Below are positions 1 to 11,900 of a DNA stretch of 55,842 bases, piece by piece. Source of the DNA: Allomyces macrogynus ATCC 38327 (lineage: Eukaryota; Blastocladiomycota; Blastocladiomycetes; Blastocladiales; Blastocladiaceae); NCBI GenBank assembly GCA_000151295.1, contig GG745335.1:136505-192346 (forward strand), read 5' to 3'. The position numbers and the translations under genes were made by a program. The first letter of the stretch is position 1. Every line of letters starts with the position of its first letter. The notes beneath the pieces are model-generated. The model did not search any database. It was not told where the DNA came from and saw only the letters and a program-made list of their open reading frames with translations.

Positions 1-112
1 AACATTGTACATGAGCCAGGTGAATAGACCGACGGTCAATGAGAGCAGCCAGGGTGCCGAGAACGCGAGCGCCCACGGGCTCCCAAATCTGCTGCAACCG
101 ATACCCGCCCAT
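1..112 (-). pseudogene. 5' end of a paralog of the 902-2185 membrane protein gene (cut by window edge, frameshifted)
   Basis: A minus-strand ATG at 112 opens a frame starting MGGYRLQ and continuing through GAR and LGT, matching the N-terminus of the gene at 902-2185 at DNA and protein level. Compared with that copy there is one extra base near position 36. After it the hydrophobic segment ending in WLMYNV continues only in the next frame. The left copy is therefore probably a frameshifted tandem duplicate, although an unusual splice or a sequencing error cannot be excluded because the rest of the gene lies outside the window. Function is unknown. Confidence 0.55.
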
Positions 113-901
113 CGTGATGGTTGGTGGATTGGTCGCTTCTTGTGGGGGCTGTCGCGGATCCACTGGTCGTCGACGTGCTGGAGGTTGACTGCTCGTCGAA
201 GAGTCGCAGTTGGGGGCGGAGACAATTGGAAAGCGCGTCGAACAGAGGAGACAATTGAGAAGAGCCGTAGCCTTGTCGTGATCTGGAACGCCGTCCGCGA
301 GAGAAGCGTCAATGTCGATTTTGATGCCGCTCCGGGTCGTCGGGCGCAGCGTCAGAAGTCGGGTCCAGGCCGTGGAAAAGATTAATGATCCTGTGGTCAA
401 GATCAATCCGTCGATGAAGGGCTTGCTTGCGAAGGGTGCTGGTCGTACTGCATGACCGAAAAAGCGAACGAACAAGCGCGCAAGATTCTCTGTACATTAG
501 CAGATGTGCTCTGTGCGTTTCCTGTTTCCTGCGAATGAGCGCGTCTCGCAACCTCTCCCGAAAGAGAAACAGAGAATGACCAGCAATGACTCGCAACAAG
601 CTAAGGACACGCTCGTTTGCACGCCATTCAGCTTGCGAGCATCGTCCCAGCGCGTGTGGTGTATGGCAGGTTCGACGAGTTGGGCGGGTGTTCCTCGTCC
701 AGGGATTTACCTTCCATGACGACGACAACCAGGCACTGCAAGAATATGTCGAGGCCATTGCACGCAAAGGCGCGAGCTCAAATCAACAACACTAGCTTAT
801 GTTCGCTACATTCATCCCGCCGCTCTCCACCCTAAAGTCCAACCACAACGAAGTCGCACGCCCTTCCCTCCGCCGTGTCCTGGGCTACACGGATATTCGC
901 G
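113..901. other. Intergenic between the two membrane-protein paralogs
   Basis: No recognisable gene. The short open frames here have low-complexity Arg/Ser-rich translations and no family resemblance. The stretch should hold the promoter of the left-edge paralog and the 3' flank of the gene ending at 902. Confidence 0.5.
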
Positions 902-2185
902 CTACTTGCCGGCGGCCTCTTGCTTTCCGGCCTCTTGCTTGCCGGTCATCGACGCAGTCACCGACGCGGTCGCCACCTTACTCGCCGTCGCGCTCGAGCT
1001 GCGCAGCTGCTTGCGCACGGCAATCGCGTTCCCGGCGCGCATAATCCATTTGAGCGCGACCTCCATCGAGACAAACAGGCCCGAGAACGTATTCGAGAGC
1101 AGGATGCGCGTGAACGGCGACCCGATCCCGAGCAACTGCACGATCAGGTACAGCGCCCACAAAAGCATCACGCCGGCATTGAGCAACTGGAACGTGGCGA
1201 CCGTGCGGTTCACAAAGCCCGTGCCCGTCGCCGTTGGGCGCGGATCCGTTGCTGCAGCCGACGTGCGACTCGCTGCATTCGACTTGGTGATGGCGCTCGG
1301 CATCCGACCTGTCGACTTGTCGGCCGACGACCCGCCCGCAGTCGTCGTCGCGCGGATGCTGCCGAGCACGGTCGTCGACGCCGGCGCGCCGCCGATGGAG
1401 CTCTGGTCGGGACTGAACGTGGCCACCTCGCTCCCGGGCGCGCCGCCACCGGCGCTGCTGTCGGCTTGGTACGTCGAGTCCATGCCGACACGCATCGCGC
1501 GCCCGAGCCGGAGCGTGAAGACGGCCATCTCAAACGAGCAAAGAAGGGAGACGATCGGATAGACGAGCGACAGGAGAGGGAGCAGCGGGTTGAGCGCGAA
1601 TCGCGCCCACGTATTGCGCGCGTCGGCGTCGAGGATCGCAACGGCAAGACCCCACGTGAAGACGGGCTGCAGGACCACATAAATGAGGAGCATCAGCCGC
1701 CACATCCACAGCCCGAGGCCACCTGACGACGTTGCGGCCACGACCATGGTCCGCCGCACGACAATTAGCGTCAGGATCCCACCCATGAAGTTGGTCGTTC
1801 CGAGCCGCACGGGGTAAACGTCCGGGTACATGGAAATGAACGGGTACGCGTCGAGCCACAGGTGCACAAAACAATTGACCGTGTCGATGGTCAGGAGCAG
1901 CGCCGCGAGCATGAGCATCGGCAACCGCGCGTTCTGGCCCGACCAGACCCCGCCGGCGAGGCCGGACAGGCACGACCGCACGTCGCACTTGGATCCGCGG
2001 CGCTTGCCGCGTGGGCGAAGACCGCCGCCCCCACCGCCGAGCGCGAGCGTCTTGGCGGTAGTGCTGTTCGGCGCAAAGACGCTGTACATGAGCCACGAGA
2101 AGAGTGACACGGCAATGAGCGTCGACACGGTGCCGAGCGCGCGCGCGCCGACGACTTCCCAGCCTTGCAGTCGGTAGCCGCCCAT
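902..2185 (-). CDS. Multi-pass membrane protein of unknown function
   Basis: A single uninterrupted frame of 427 residues. About seven hydrophobic segments are visible: one near residues 18-40, a cluster from about 85 to 230, and another near 325-385. The loop at about residues 45-65 is Gly- and Arg-rich. A long Ser/Thr/Ala-rich loop (about 240-320) separates the last membrane segments, and the tail is Lys/Ala/Ser-rich. The layout recalls seven-helix fungal membrane proteins, but I recognise no receptor signature such as DRY or NPxxY and do not assign a family. A truncated, frameshifted duplicate of its 5' end sits at 1-112, so the gene belongs to a small tandem family. The start is the first ATG and is supported by conservation of MGGYRLQ in that duplicate. 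Confidence 0.75.
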   Translation of the reverse strand: MGGYRLQGWEVVGARALGTVSTLIAVSLFSWLMYSVFAPNSTTAKTLALGGGGGGLRPRGKRRGSKCDVRSCLSGLAGGVWSGQNARLPMLMLAALLLTIDTVNCFVHLWLDAYPFISMYPDVYPVRLGTTNFMGGILTLIVVRRTMVVAATSSGGLGLWMWRLMLLIYVVLQPVFTWGLAVAILDADARNTWARFALNPLLPLLSLVYPIVSLLCSFEMAVFTLRLGRAMRVGMDSTYQADSSAGGGAPGSEVATFSPDQSSIGGAPASTTVLGSIRATTTAGGSSADKSTGRMPSAITKSNAASRTSAAATDPRPTATGTGFVNRTVATFQLLNAGVMLLWALYLIVQLLGIGSPFTRILLSNTFSGLFVSMEVALKWIMRAGNAIAVRKQLRSSSATASKVATASVTASMTGKQEAGKQEAAGK

Positions 2186-2713
2186 GGTCGGTCACTGGTT
2201 GGTGCGATGGTGCGGTCGGATCGGGTGTAAATCGGTTGGCAATCGAGCGAGGAAGGAAGCGTGTGGCGAGATGAACGGGGGTGCGTGCACACGGCGATGA
2301 ACGAGGGCGCGGCCGAAATGGGTCGAGGAGATGAGGGTGCAGACTGTGGCGCGCGGGCTCGACGTGATCGCAGGGTTATCAGGAAAACGGCGCGAATGAG
2401 CGTGAACCGGAGCGATGGGGCGGGGGGCCAAGTCGAGCACCGGCTGCAAACGGGCCTCTAGAGCGCGCTTGGCCCACGACGACCAGCGCACACGCGTGTT
2501 CGAAAGTCGCAACAAAGGCGCACGATCGTGTTTCCCAGCGGGATGCGCCAGGTGTCGCCCAAGATTCACGCTGTGATCCGCACCAACCGCGTGCCGAACA
2601 GACCTGCAGAAATGAAAGTTTTTCGAGGGATCAAAGCGTTATGACGCGGAGACTCGCAAATGATGTGGACAACTGGCAATCCATCCCTACACAAATCCGG
2701 CCTCCCCGCGACC
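2186..2713. other. Intergenic between membrane-protein gene and CLP1
   Basis: About 530 bp upstream of the 902-2185 gene and downstream of CLP1. Arg/Ala-rich open frames occur on both strands but show no family resemblance. It presumably holds the promoter of the membrane protein gene. No TATA element or other site was recognised. Confidence 0.4.
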
Positions 2714-4733
2714 TCACGACAACTCGATCCACTTGATGTTGCCGAGCAAAAAGTTCTTCTTGGGCAGCCGGCCCGGGAACGGAATTAGCATGCTCAGCTT
2801 CTTGGTCTTCTCGTTGAAGTCGGATCTGCGGAAGGTGAAGTTCCGCAGTCAGCTGCCGTACCCAAAAAATTTAAATCTCCTGCGGAAATCCGTACACGTA
2901 GACGAAACCCATAACGTTGCGCGTCGCCATGGCATCATGGTCGCCGCGCTCGCTGTCGGCCACACTGCTCAGCGCCAGCACCGAGTGCACGAGCAAGTTG
3001 CCGTCGGTCACTGACACAAGTTTGAGCTTGCGCTCGCGAGGTGCGTTAGCGGTTCCAGAATCCGGTTGCACGACCGTTACTCCCGGCGCAGTGGCCGTCT
3101 CGCCCGCCGCCGTCCCCTCCGCCTGAGCCACGTCCATTGCGTCGCCGCTGGCCTCCTTTTCGCCGTCACTCTGCTTCGCCTCGGCCGCCCCGTTCGTCTT
3201 CGTCTCCTCACCCCCATCAACATCCACGCGCACGACCGTCATGGTCGTTGGCGGAATCGCAATGTTGTGTGGTGTCAGCCCGCCAAGCCCGCGCGACGCC
3301 GTCGGCGAGCCGTAAAAATACTCGCGGATCCGGTGAATGTGCGCGTACTTGAGCGTCTGCGCGTCACGCGCGTGCGCACCGGGCACGCGCGGGAATGCCT
3401 GCACGGTCACGCGCGTCGGGAGCGGTGCTTGCAGTGATGGACGCACGAGAAGCTCGTCGGTTGCGGCGAGCTGGTCGAGCGCGACGAGGAGGTCGGCGTC
3501 GCCCGTGACGAGGACGTGGGTTGCTGGTAATCAGGTGGGCCGGAGGTAGGTGAGTTGAACGATTGGTGCACCGAACTGGGCGCGAGGCGAGCATGTACCG
3601 TTGAAAATGCGAATCAGTTGGACGACACGGTCTGCATCGAGCCCGCCAGGCGTGTCAATCAGGCACCCGGCCGTGCGCGTGTTCGCGTCAAGCTCGCATT
3701 TCCGGTCGACGGCGCGCGCAATTTGCCGAGCCACGGACAGGTAGTGGAACGCGGCGGAGTCGCCGACCACACCAGTCGCAGGCACGAGCTGATCGTACCC
3801 ATACCAGAAGATCAGCGGGTGCGCAGCGATGCCGGCAGCGACGGTTGCGGGCGAACTGAGCGACTGGCCCGAGGTCGGATCGAGCGGGTGCGTGACGGGC
3901 ATCGCGGCCATGGTGCCGGAAATCGAGACGATCGGCTAGAACATAGAATGAAATGAGGTGGTGAGTCTCCGTCGGTCAACAGCAAACAGATCATTGGGGT
4001 GCAATACGTTATCTGGGTTCAGGTCGACAAACAGGGGTGTCCAGTCGCCTTTCACGGCGTAGTTGGCCAAGGTTTTCAAAATCGTCGTCTTGCCCGAATC
4101 GCGCGGGCCCACAACCATGATCTTTCCAGCAAAAAACGTCAAGCAACCACGCGCACATCGTCAAACTAAGTTCATAACTCCAAGTCTGATTTCGCTCCAT
4201 CGCTCCAATCTACAACACCATGCCGGCCAATACACAAGAAAGTGTACCCTTGGTCCAACATCGGCCGTCGCGCCCTGGCCCACAGACTTGGCCGCGTGCG
4301 AGCGCAACTTGTCGAGTCGCATGCTCAAATTGGCCAGCGCCGTCACGTTACAGTCCCGCACCGCGTGCAGCGGCATGGGGGGCGCGTCGGCGTCCACCTT
4401 CGGCGCGCCCGGTCCCGCCTTCAAAGGTCGCAGCGCCGACACGTTCAGCTTGCATCCGTGGTGCGAGTAGACGGCGCCCGTGAAGCCCGACAGCTCGTAC
4501 GGGATCTTGTCCGCCAGCTCGAACCCGGCAATCTCAGCGTATCCGGCCATGCACTAGGATTGAAGCGTGCGTTTTCGCAAGAGCATGAGGTCGCTTGATC
4601 CAATGGCGGCTTGAGTGGACTTGATGGAGTGGGTTGCGCGAACCTGGATGGTCAAGGCCTGACCAAACGGCACCGCCAGGCGCAACTCGTGGCTGGGCGC
4701 GACATCGACCGTTTGCATTGGGTTGAAGGCCAT
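2714..4733 (-). CDS. CLP1: CLP1: polynucleotide 5'-hydroxyl-kinase family, pre-mRNA cleavage complex II subunit
   Basis: Six exons give 528 residues: 4733-4644, 4553-4248, 4121-4008, 3935-3599, 3523-2896, 2825-2714. All borders are GT..AG and phases are consistent. Clp1 bridges cleavage factors in mRNA 3'-end formation, and in animals it also works with the tRNA-splicing endonuclease. The N-terminal beta domain (SHELRLAVPFGQ, then GYAEIAGFELA, then YSHHGCKLNVSA) precedes the P-loop GPRDSGKT and the following VDLNPDN. SGTMAA and TRTAGCLIDTPG match the kinase core. IREYFYG and the terminal LPKKNFLLGNIKWIELS match the C-terminal domain. The intact P-loop lysine and Ser/Thr leave ATP binding possible; whether it phosphorylates RNA cannot be judged. 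An unusual Glu/Lys/Ala-rich insertion of about 60 residues interrupts the C-terminal domain before RKLKLVSV. Divergent from VMA8. Confidence 0.93.
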
Positions 4734-5317
4734 GGTCGCGGCGGGAGGGCAGGATTTCGGGTTGTTGCGGGCTGCACGAGTCGTTTGATGTGGTCAAGAA
4801 AGTCGCGTTACGTAACGAATCGTCCCGTGCCAGTGACGCGGACTGGAGGCAGCGACGTGCGACGCGCCGACAACGTGGGCGAGCTTGCGTCGTCGAAGAT
4901 TCGAAAAGCGACTATTTACCTCTGGTCTCCGGTCGCTACTTGCCGCAGTCTTAAGAGCATTCAGCAAGGATACCAGCATTTGTGCCGTGGACCGACCGGC
5001 CGCCATCTCGACCCATTTCAAGCCTGTTGAGCACCCTGGGACGCTCGGCGCCATCAAGGGACCGACGCTCTCCGCCCACTGCGTGAGTATTTTTTTTCCC
5101 GTGCCACGGCCAAGAGAACCCGTTGATCATAATGGAATCATGCTCGACAACGAGGAGCAGCGACTGACGACTGGAATCGCGCCCGATTGGAACACTTCCA
5201 TCTCATAGTCTCGTCCGTGCGTGATCCAACGCGTCTCGGCGACCCATCGACCCGGATCGTCACCGGCACCGCCGACCTCACGCTCTCGCTGCTCTCGATC
5301 GCCGCTGCACCGCCACC
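4734..5317. promoter_or_regulatory. Divergent promoter region between CLP1 and VMA8
   Basis: 584 bp between the start codons of two head-to-head housekeeping genes, so it must contain both promoters. No TATA box stands out. Open frames on both strands have no recognisable product. Confidence 0.5.
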
Positions 5318-6088
5318 ATGTCCGGCAACAACCAACGACTCGCCATTTTCCCGACGCGCATGGCGCTGACGACCATGAAGCTGCGGCTCAAGGGCGCGCA
5401 GACGGGCCACTCACTGCTCAAGCGCAAGTCCGAGGCTCTGACCAAGCGGTTCCGCGTGATTCTCGGCAAGATCGACGAGGCCAAGCGCAAAATGGGCAAG
5501 CTCATGCAGGGTGCCGCGTTTGCGCTCGCTGAAGTCACCTACGCGACGGGCGATGTCGCCTTTGCCGTGCAGGCCGCCGTCAAGCAGGCGCAGACCAAGA
5601 TCCGCACCAAGCAAGAAAACGTGTCAGGTGTGCTCTTGCCGGCGTTTGAAACCTACACGGACCCGGGCGCGGGGAACGCGTTCGAGTTGACCGGTCTCGG
5701 TCGTGGCGGGCAGCAGATCCAGCGCGCGCGCGACGTTTACACCAAGGTGGTTGCGCAACTCGTCGAGCTGGCCAGTTTGCAGACGGCGTTTGTGATCCTC
5801 GACGAGGTGATCAAGGCCACGAACCGCCGCGTGAACGCCATCGAGTATGTGATCATCCCGCGCATTGAAAACACGATCAAGTATATCATTTCCGAACTCG
5901 ACGAGCAGGACCGCGAAGAGTTTTTCCGGCTGAAAAAGGTGCAGGGCAAGAAGAAGCGCGACCGCGAAGTGGAGGACCTGGCGCGCGCCAAGCGCATGCT
6001 CGAAATGCCCGCCGAAGGATCTGGGGCCGCAGCCGCTGAGCCGTCGACGATGCTCAAAGACGAGGAGGACGACGATATTTTGTTTTGA
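5318..6088 (+). CDS. VMA8: V-type proton ATPase subunit D
   Basis: An intronless frame of 256 residues, the usual length for the family. Subunit D forms the central rotor stalk of the V1 sector with subunit F and couples ATP hydrolysis in A3B3 to proton pumping across vacuolar and endosomal membranes. The N-terminus [17 protein letters not shown], followed by [17 protein letters not shown], is the family signature. The C-terminal half contains [14 protein letters not shown] and a long Lys/Glu-rich coiled coil, as expected for the two-helix stalk. The start is the first ATG of MSGNNQ, matching the MSG start of the family. Lack of introns is unusual among the genes in this window. Confidence 0.97.
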   Translation: MSGNNQRLAIFPTRMALTTMKLRLKGAQTGHSLLKRKSEALTKRFRVILGKIDEAKRKMGKLMQGAAFALAEVTYATGDVAFAVQAAVKQAQTKIRTKQENVSGVLLPAFETYTDPGAGNAFELTGLGRGGQQIQRARDVYTKVVAQLVELASLQTAFVILDEVIKATNRRVNAIEYVIIPRIENTIKYIISELDEQDREEFFRLKKVQGKKKRDREVEDLARAKRMLEMPAEGSGAAAAEPSTMLKDEEDDDILF

Positions 6089-6470
6089 TGCGTGGATCTT
6101 TTATTGCTCAATGTCATGTGGACAGGGAGGCCCTGACGGCTTGGTCCGTGGAAAACAGAACAGATTCGCGTTGGATTTCCTCTCGACTTGGTCAGAAAAA
6201 TCTCCGTGTTGCTGCATCTAATTTCTCATCAAAAAATCATCTGTACATCGCGCCATTGCGCACACACCACTCCAAGGTAAAATAAAAACACTTGGCCTCG
6301 TCCACCGCAAGCCAAAAAGAATCTGACAAACGCGCGTCGTGTCCGAAGGAAGGGGCTCGAAAAGTCTCGTCTCGTCTCCGTCAAGAAAGAGGAAGAGGAA
6401 TCATGCGTCCAGATCTATATAGATCAGCACGACCCTCTCGCGCGAGCCGCAGCAGCGAAGCAGAACGTGC
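6089..6470. other. Convergent 3' flank of VMA8 and the bHLH gene
   Basis: 382 bp between two convergent stop codons. It is AT-richer than the flanking coding DNA (AATAAAA-like runs near 6281-6288), consistent with 3' UTRs and polyadenylation sites. No gene is seen. Confidence 0.4.
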
Positions 6471-9058
6471 TCAGTACGGCGACCCCGGCGGCATCCCCAT
6501 CGCATGGTGCGATGGTTGCGGCGGCTTTCCGGGCAAGCCGGCATGCTGCTGCTGATGCGGCGGTGGCGGGTGCTGCGGGTGAGGTGCGGCCGGGTACACG
6601 AGTTGGTGTGCCCCGTACACGCCACCGGGTGGAGGTTGCGCGTTGAACGCCTGTTGCGGCGGCGAGTACGCGGCGGCGGGTGGCATACCCTGTGGTTTCT
6701 GCTGCTGCTGCACGTACACAACATGGTGACCCGGCGGTGGCATGTATCCGGGCGGCGCGACAAGCGTTGGCGGCAGACTAAACTCGTTGCCGCCCGACAC
6801 AAAACCGGCAGCACCGCCGCCGCCGCCACCGCTATTCCACACTTCAGAGTACCCGGCGTGCGGCGCCGGCGGCGGCGCCATGTGCACGCCCGCGAAAAAC
6901 GGCGGCGTCGACGCATTCCCTGCGCCCCCGGGCGGTTCGGCCGACCCGAAAATACTGCTGTTCGTCGATACGGACATGGTCACGGGTGTCGCTGGGGCGG
7001 GCGAAATGGAGACGCCCGGCTGCACGGGCATGAGTGAGCCCGACGGTGCAGCAATGAGCTGTGTCCACGTCACGGATCCGGGTGGATTCGGTGCACCGGC
7101 CCCAGGCCACGCATAGCTCGGCGCAGCCGGCCCCGCGACAGTCGCGGGAAGGAACGGACCCCTTGACGACGCGTCAGCATTCGGTCCCGAGGCAAGCACC
7201 GCGGGAGCGGTCAAATGCGCGGTTGCAAATGACGACGCGTCGCGCAAGTAGGCGAACGTCAATGACGCTGGCGGCGGCGGTGGGACTGGACTCGCGGCGG
7301 GGCCACTCGAATCCATCGACTGCTGCTGCGACGCGCCCGTCAGCATTGCTCGCTGCGCTTGCTGATCCTGCTGCCGCCGCCGCACCGCGGCCGCGACCGC
7401 GGACTCGTTGGCCTTTTGGTTTAGTGCATGCATCGACAAATGGCGCGGCCGACCATTGGTCCCACGGCGCACCGGCTCAGCGCCATTTTTTGCAGTGCTC
7501 GACGTGAGCAGCAGCGACTCGGTGCGTCGTCGCTTTGGCGGCAGCGTCGCGGGCGCCGAGTCGGATGCGAGCGACGAAACCGGTGCGCCAGCCTTGCGCT
7601 TCTTAGTTGGACCCGGGTCGGGGAGCGCAGGGGTGGAGACGTTTGTGGTGGTGTCCGGGCTCCTGCTGGTCGGCGGGAATCGCGCCGTCACGGGCGTCGG
7701 CAGCGACTCGGGCGTCGACAGCGCGCCGCGGTGCGCATGGTCGGCCGGTCCCGTCGACGGGTCAGGCGCCGAGACGAGATGCGCAGTTCCGAGAAACCGG
7801 TCGAGCGCACGCGGGTTCGACTTCCATTCGGGAGCTGCGCTTGCACCCGCGCTGTCGTGATCCGGTGCCGCATAGTCAGGCGACGCTGCCAGGCCCAAGT
7901 GCCGCGGCGTCGGAAATGCGGGAGTCGAGACAGGCGTCGGGTGCGCGACCGGGCTCGCCGTCGCCGCCGCAGCCGGCATGTCCGGCCCCGGAATCACGAG
8001 CGGCATCACGGCAGCCTTGGTCACGTCCTCGGCCTCGGCAATCCCGAGAGCAGTCGCAGCGTCCAGCACCGCGAGCCCTTCCGGAGCGCTGACCGGCGGT
8101 GACATGCCGAACGCCGCGTTCCCGCGCTCAGCAGCCAAGGCCGTGTACCGCGTCTTCCACTCGTTGGTCACTTGCCGCGCGAGCGCCAAGTCGCGACTGG
8201 CCGTCGCGTATGCGGCCTTGATTGACCGCAGGTACTCGAGCGTGCGCATGAGCAGCTCGCGTTTGGACGGCTTCTTGCCGGGTTTGCTGACCGGCGGCAG
8301 TTCAGCGATCATGTCGGCAAACAGGTCGTTGACGACGACGCGCCGCTCGCGCTCCTTGAGCGTGTGGTTCTTTTTGCGGTCCTCGTTGTTGGAAAAGACG
8401 GGCTTGCGACCGCGACTGAAAGATGGGGAGGATAAAATGCATCAAGATCAGCGAATGATCAGGTATGTGCATCGCATGGTGATTCCAACGTACCGCTTCT
8501 TGGCCTCGCCGGCCTTGGTATCACCGCAGTCATCACCGGAGACCACCGCGCCGGCCGCTGACCCCAGCCGCGACGGATTCCTGCTCGCGCCGTCGTCATC
8601 CTCCAGGTCCTCCTCGGCGTCCTCGTCGTGGCTCAGGTCCGACTCGTCGTCGAGATCCAGTTCGTCCTCGACGCCCGTCCTTGCAGCAGCACCCGCCGAT
8701 CGCGCGGACCCGGTAGCACCGTTTCGCGCCGTCCTTGTCGTCGTAGCAGCAGGTCCGGGTGGAGAAGGGTCACCGAGACAATGCTACACCAAAACCACAC
8801 CGATCAGCCACAGTGATCGCGAACGCAATGAACCCCACCCAAACAAAAACGCACCTGGTCCGAACCCGACTCGAACGGACTCGTCCCCGACCTCGGCGAC
8901 GGCCACGGCCCGCCGCCCAACTGCAGTCCTCTCGGGAACGGATCCATGACGAGCGCATGACGTTGTGCGAGAAACGACAGGAACGCGGCAGGATCGTCAT
9001 CGACCGACGTCGACGCCGGGTCAATGGCGGCGGCGGTGGGCCTGGTCGGTGAGGCCAT
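6471..9058 (-). CDS. Basic helix-loop-helix transcription factor with Pro/Gln-rich C-terminal half
   Basis: Three exons (9058-8855, 8783-8494, 8415-6471) give 812 residues with consistent phases. Donors are GTGCGT and GTACGT. An acidic region (about 110-140, runs of Asp/Glu) is followed by a basic stretch spanning the second intron (KKR joined to RGRKPVFSNNE), then the bHLH: basic helix RKKNHTLKERERRVVVNDLF, a loop with PPVSKPGKKPSK, and helix 2 RELLMRTLEYLRSIKAAY. The Glu-Arg-x-Arg-Arg pattern (ERERR) is typical of E-box binders. The remaining ~550 residues are Ala/Pro/Ser/Gln-rich with CAG-like repeats, consistent with activation-domain disorder. It should act as a nuclear DNA-binding dimer, but I cannot name the orthologue or targets. 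The first exon is unconserved, so an alternative start is possible. Confidence 0.85.
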
Positions 9059-11900
9059 CGTGTGCGACGCGCGCTATACGGGTGACCAAGTGAGTTTTCG
9101 TTCGCATAGTCGTAGCGTCGGACGGTTCAGCACGGCGCATACAGATTTTGGAGCGTTCCGAGGCACGCACGCGTAGTGTTGCACGGCAGAGGGACTTCGG
9201 AAAAAATGGGTGCCCGTCGATGGACAACAACGGTCGAGTTGCGGCCACGCGTGCGCGGCGGTCGGCGCGGGCGGGAGCGGCGCGGGGTGGTGGTGTTGGA
9301 TCAAGGGACGTTGTCCGTGCGGACAGGGTTTCGCCACGGCGGCGAGGTTTCTCGACGGGTGATGCGCGCGTTGAGCGTGTCGAAGTGCTGCGGATGCAGG
9401 ATCAACGCGTCGCGAGTCGCGTCTAGATCATGCGAGAGAACACAGGAGCAAGCGCAACTCGTCAGAATCAAGACAGACAAGGAAGAGAAACGCGCACTGA
9501 CGCGTATTTGAGCAACGCGCGTCCATCCAGGCATCAAACCCATCAACGGGGCACGTCGTTGATGCCAAGAGGAGAGTTCGTGATCCGTGAGGCCCATAAG
9601 CACTCGGGTCGCACAAACATCCGGCAAGCTGGTCTGGGGCCATCACGGCCCGGCCCGCCTTTGATGCACGGTAATATAACAAAACGTACTACTTTCAGAT
9701 TAAGTGAGAGTGCCTGCGCAGCAGCCGTTACCCGGTAGCGATCACAAACGGGCAGTAGAAAAGTGTCGCGCGCGCATTCACGCGTGCTTCGAGTCCAAGG
9801 TTCAAATGGGTGCCGTGCAGTCGCGTCGGCGCAAACGAGTCGGGAAACCGGTGAACAGGACAGAGCCGAGCAAGTGAAATAAGCGAGTCGTGTGAGCGCA
9901 GTTCGCGGTAGGTTCGCGGTACCGGCAACGGTGCGCTGGGTGCTGGTTTCCAGCAATGCAGTGGCAAAAGGGCCGCTCACGACACGATAGCCGGGATCCA
10001 CGGTCGAGGACAGCGTAGTAATCGGGAAATCTGCGCGAGCTGCAGGTTGGCGTTGGGCGTCGCTGGCGTCGCGGTTGATAGCTGGAACGAGCGGTGCAAG
10101 CGCCTGGCGAGCGGTGGCAGCACGGGCTAGTAACCAACTGAGCGGTTGGGGGGAGCATGAGTACATAAACCTCGTCCTTGTCGTTCAAGACGCGCGCGCC
10201 GTCACGACACAAACGTGGTGCAGGAAGAGCATAGGTGCGCGCTCAGACGAGACGCCGTACGTTGCGCCCCAAACGAGAACGCGCGCTCGGCGGGCCCTCC
10301 CGCGGGCACGCCCCCACACGCTCGGTTCTCCGCATCAGGAAAGTGTACCCGGCAGCCCGGCAAGGGGTCGACAGGTGGCGCGCAGCGTGGGCCACGACGT
10401 CAATGTCAGCCGGGTCAGCGCGAGCGCGTCATTCTTTCCAGGCTTTTTGCGAATCGGTGTTGGTTGGTGCGCTCAGCTGGTGATCGCAGAGCGCGCAGAG
10501 CGCCGTTTGGGCATGGGCGGAGCGTGAGGTCGGGGAGAGGAGGGGAAAACGGCTGCCGTACCTGAGTCGCCAAATCCTTGACACCGCTTTCGAGCTCCCG
10601 TCAACAAAGCAAGACGGCGTAAGTAGCACGCGCGCGTCGGTATGGCTCGTCTAGACTTGTCGAGCGTTCTGGACGAGGGGCGGAACGATCGAACAAGGGG
10701 GGCGAGGGGAAGGGGTTCGTCAAGGGAGCGCACTCGTGCCAGCCGCTGTTGATCCACAACCGAAACACATCGGCTCGACAATGGTCGTAGGGTCGGAGCG
10801 ATGAGCCGCTTGGGCTCAGTCTGCACACGGCTTCCCGTCAAGCGATCGTGGAGGTCTTATGGCGAGCCGAGTTCGAACCTTTGCCGACGCGACGCCAGGA
10901 AAAATTCGGCTTGACTTTCGGTTCATTCCTGTCGAGCATGGGGGCGTGTCGCACAGCTCGGGGAAACGCGTCTTGACTGTTTCCGGCTAGGAGGCGCGCA
11001 TAGTGTTCGCATCCCAACGTTGCAGCAACAAAACCATTGGCGGCACCAGTGGCGCGTCGAGGCCCGTCCGTCTGAGGAGCTCGCGCGTCAGACGTCCTCG
11101 GGCATGCGGTGTGGGGCCCGCGCGGGGGCGGCTCGAAACGGGCCCGAAATGGGCCGGACCCGCGCAAACGTAGCGCTGTTGTGCCGAAACCGTCATGGTG
11201 AGAAGTCCTTGTCAAGTACCCGTAACGATACGTTGCGATTCTTGAACCGGGAAGGTGGGATAGGCGCGCGCCCGTCAACGTCACTGCTTGCGCGGACTGG
11301 CAACGCTCGTATCTCTGCAGACGGCTCAAGGGATGACGAGATGGTGCCATCCCACCGCCAGATCGTGTTGCACGGAGTTCTTCGGCTGCTCGGTTCCTCG
11401 GCCTCTGAAATCTGACGTGACGACTGACGGGCGCCGTGGACCTTGGCGAAAGGATTCAGGGTCGGCGATCCGGCCAAGAGATCCGGCGGGCGCGTGGCGG
11501 AGGTGTTGAGGCGCGGGATCAGTGGATCAGTCAGTCGCCCGATCGGGTGGTGTGGCGCATGGGCGCAAGGCGTGCGCAGGCCGTTGCCGTCGCTGCCACG
11601 TGCGGAGGCTGTGTCACTCACCTGAACCTGAAACACGCTCACAAGACACCGACGCCAATCTCAACTCATAACCACTCGAAACATTTAAACGCATGACGCT
11701 TTCTGACGCAAAGCATCGACGCCTGTCGACGCCTGCCTCACCTGATACTTCGCCCACCCCAACTCGGCCTGCACGAATTGACTCAACCAGCCGTGCTCGA
11801 CGCATGCCAGGACGGGGGTGGGCGATCATGATTTGACCAGACGGTAGACGGTGGGCATGAAGCGCTCTGAGTCGCTCGGCAAAAAGATACAGACTGTATT
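9059..11900. other. Long intergenic region with no supported gene
   Basis: About 2.8 kb between the start of the bHLH gene and the end of TAM41. Minus-strand open frames at 9543-10166 (207 codons) and 10838-11350 (170 codons) were read, but neither resembles a known family and neither joins convincingly to other exons. I see no repeat structure or tRNA. It should contain the bHLH promoter at its left end. Confidence 0.4.

Noticed and set aside
9543..10166. Possible minus-strand gene (207 codons) in the 9-12 kb gap
   Set aside because: Some stretches look protein-like, but there is no recognisable family, no signal peptide and no convincing joining exons.
10838..11350. Minus-strand open frame and a TTCGAA B-box-like motif near 10872
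   Set aside because: No cloverleaf could be folded around the motif and the protein has no recognisable features.
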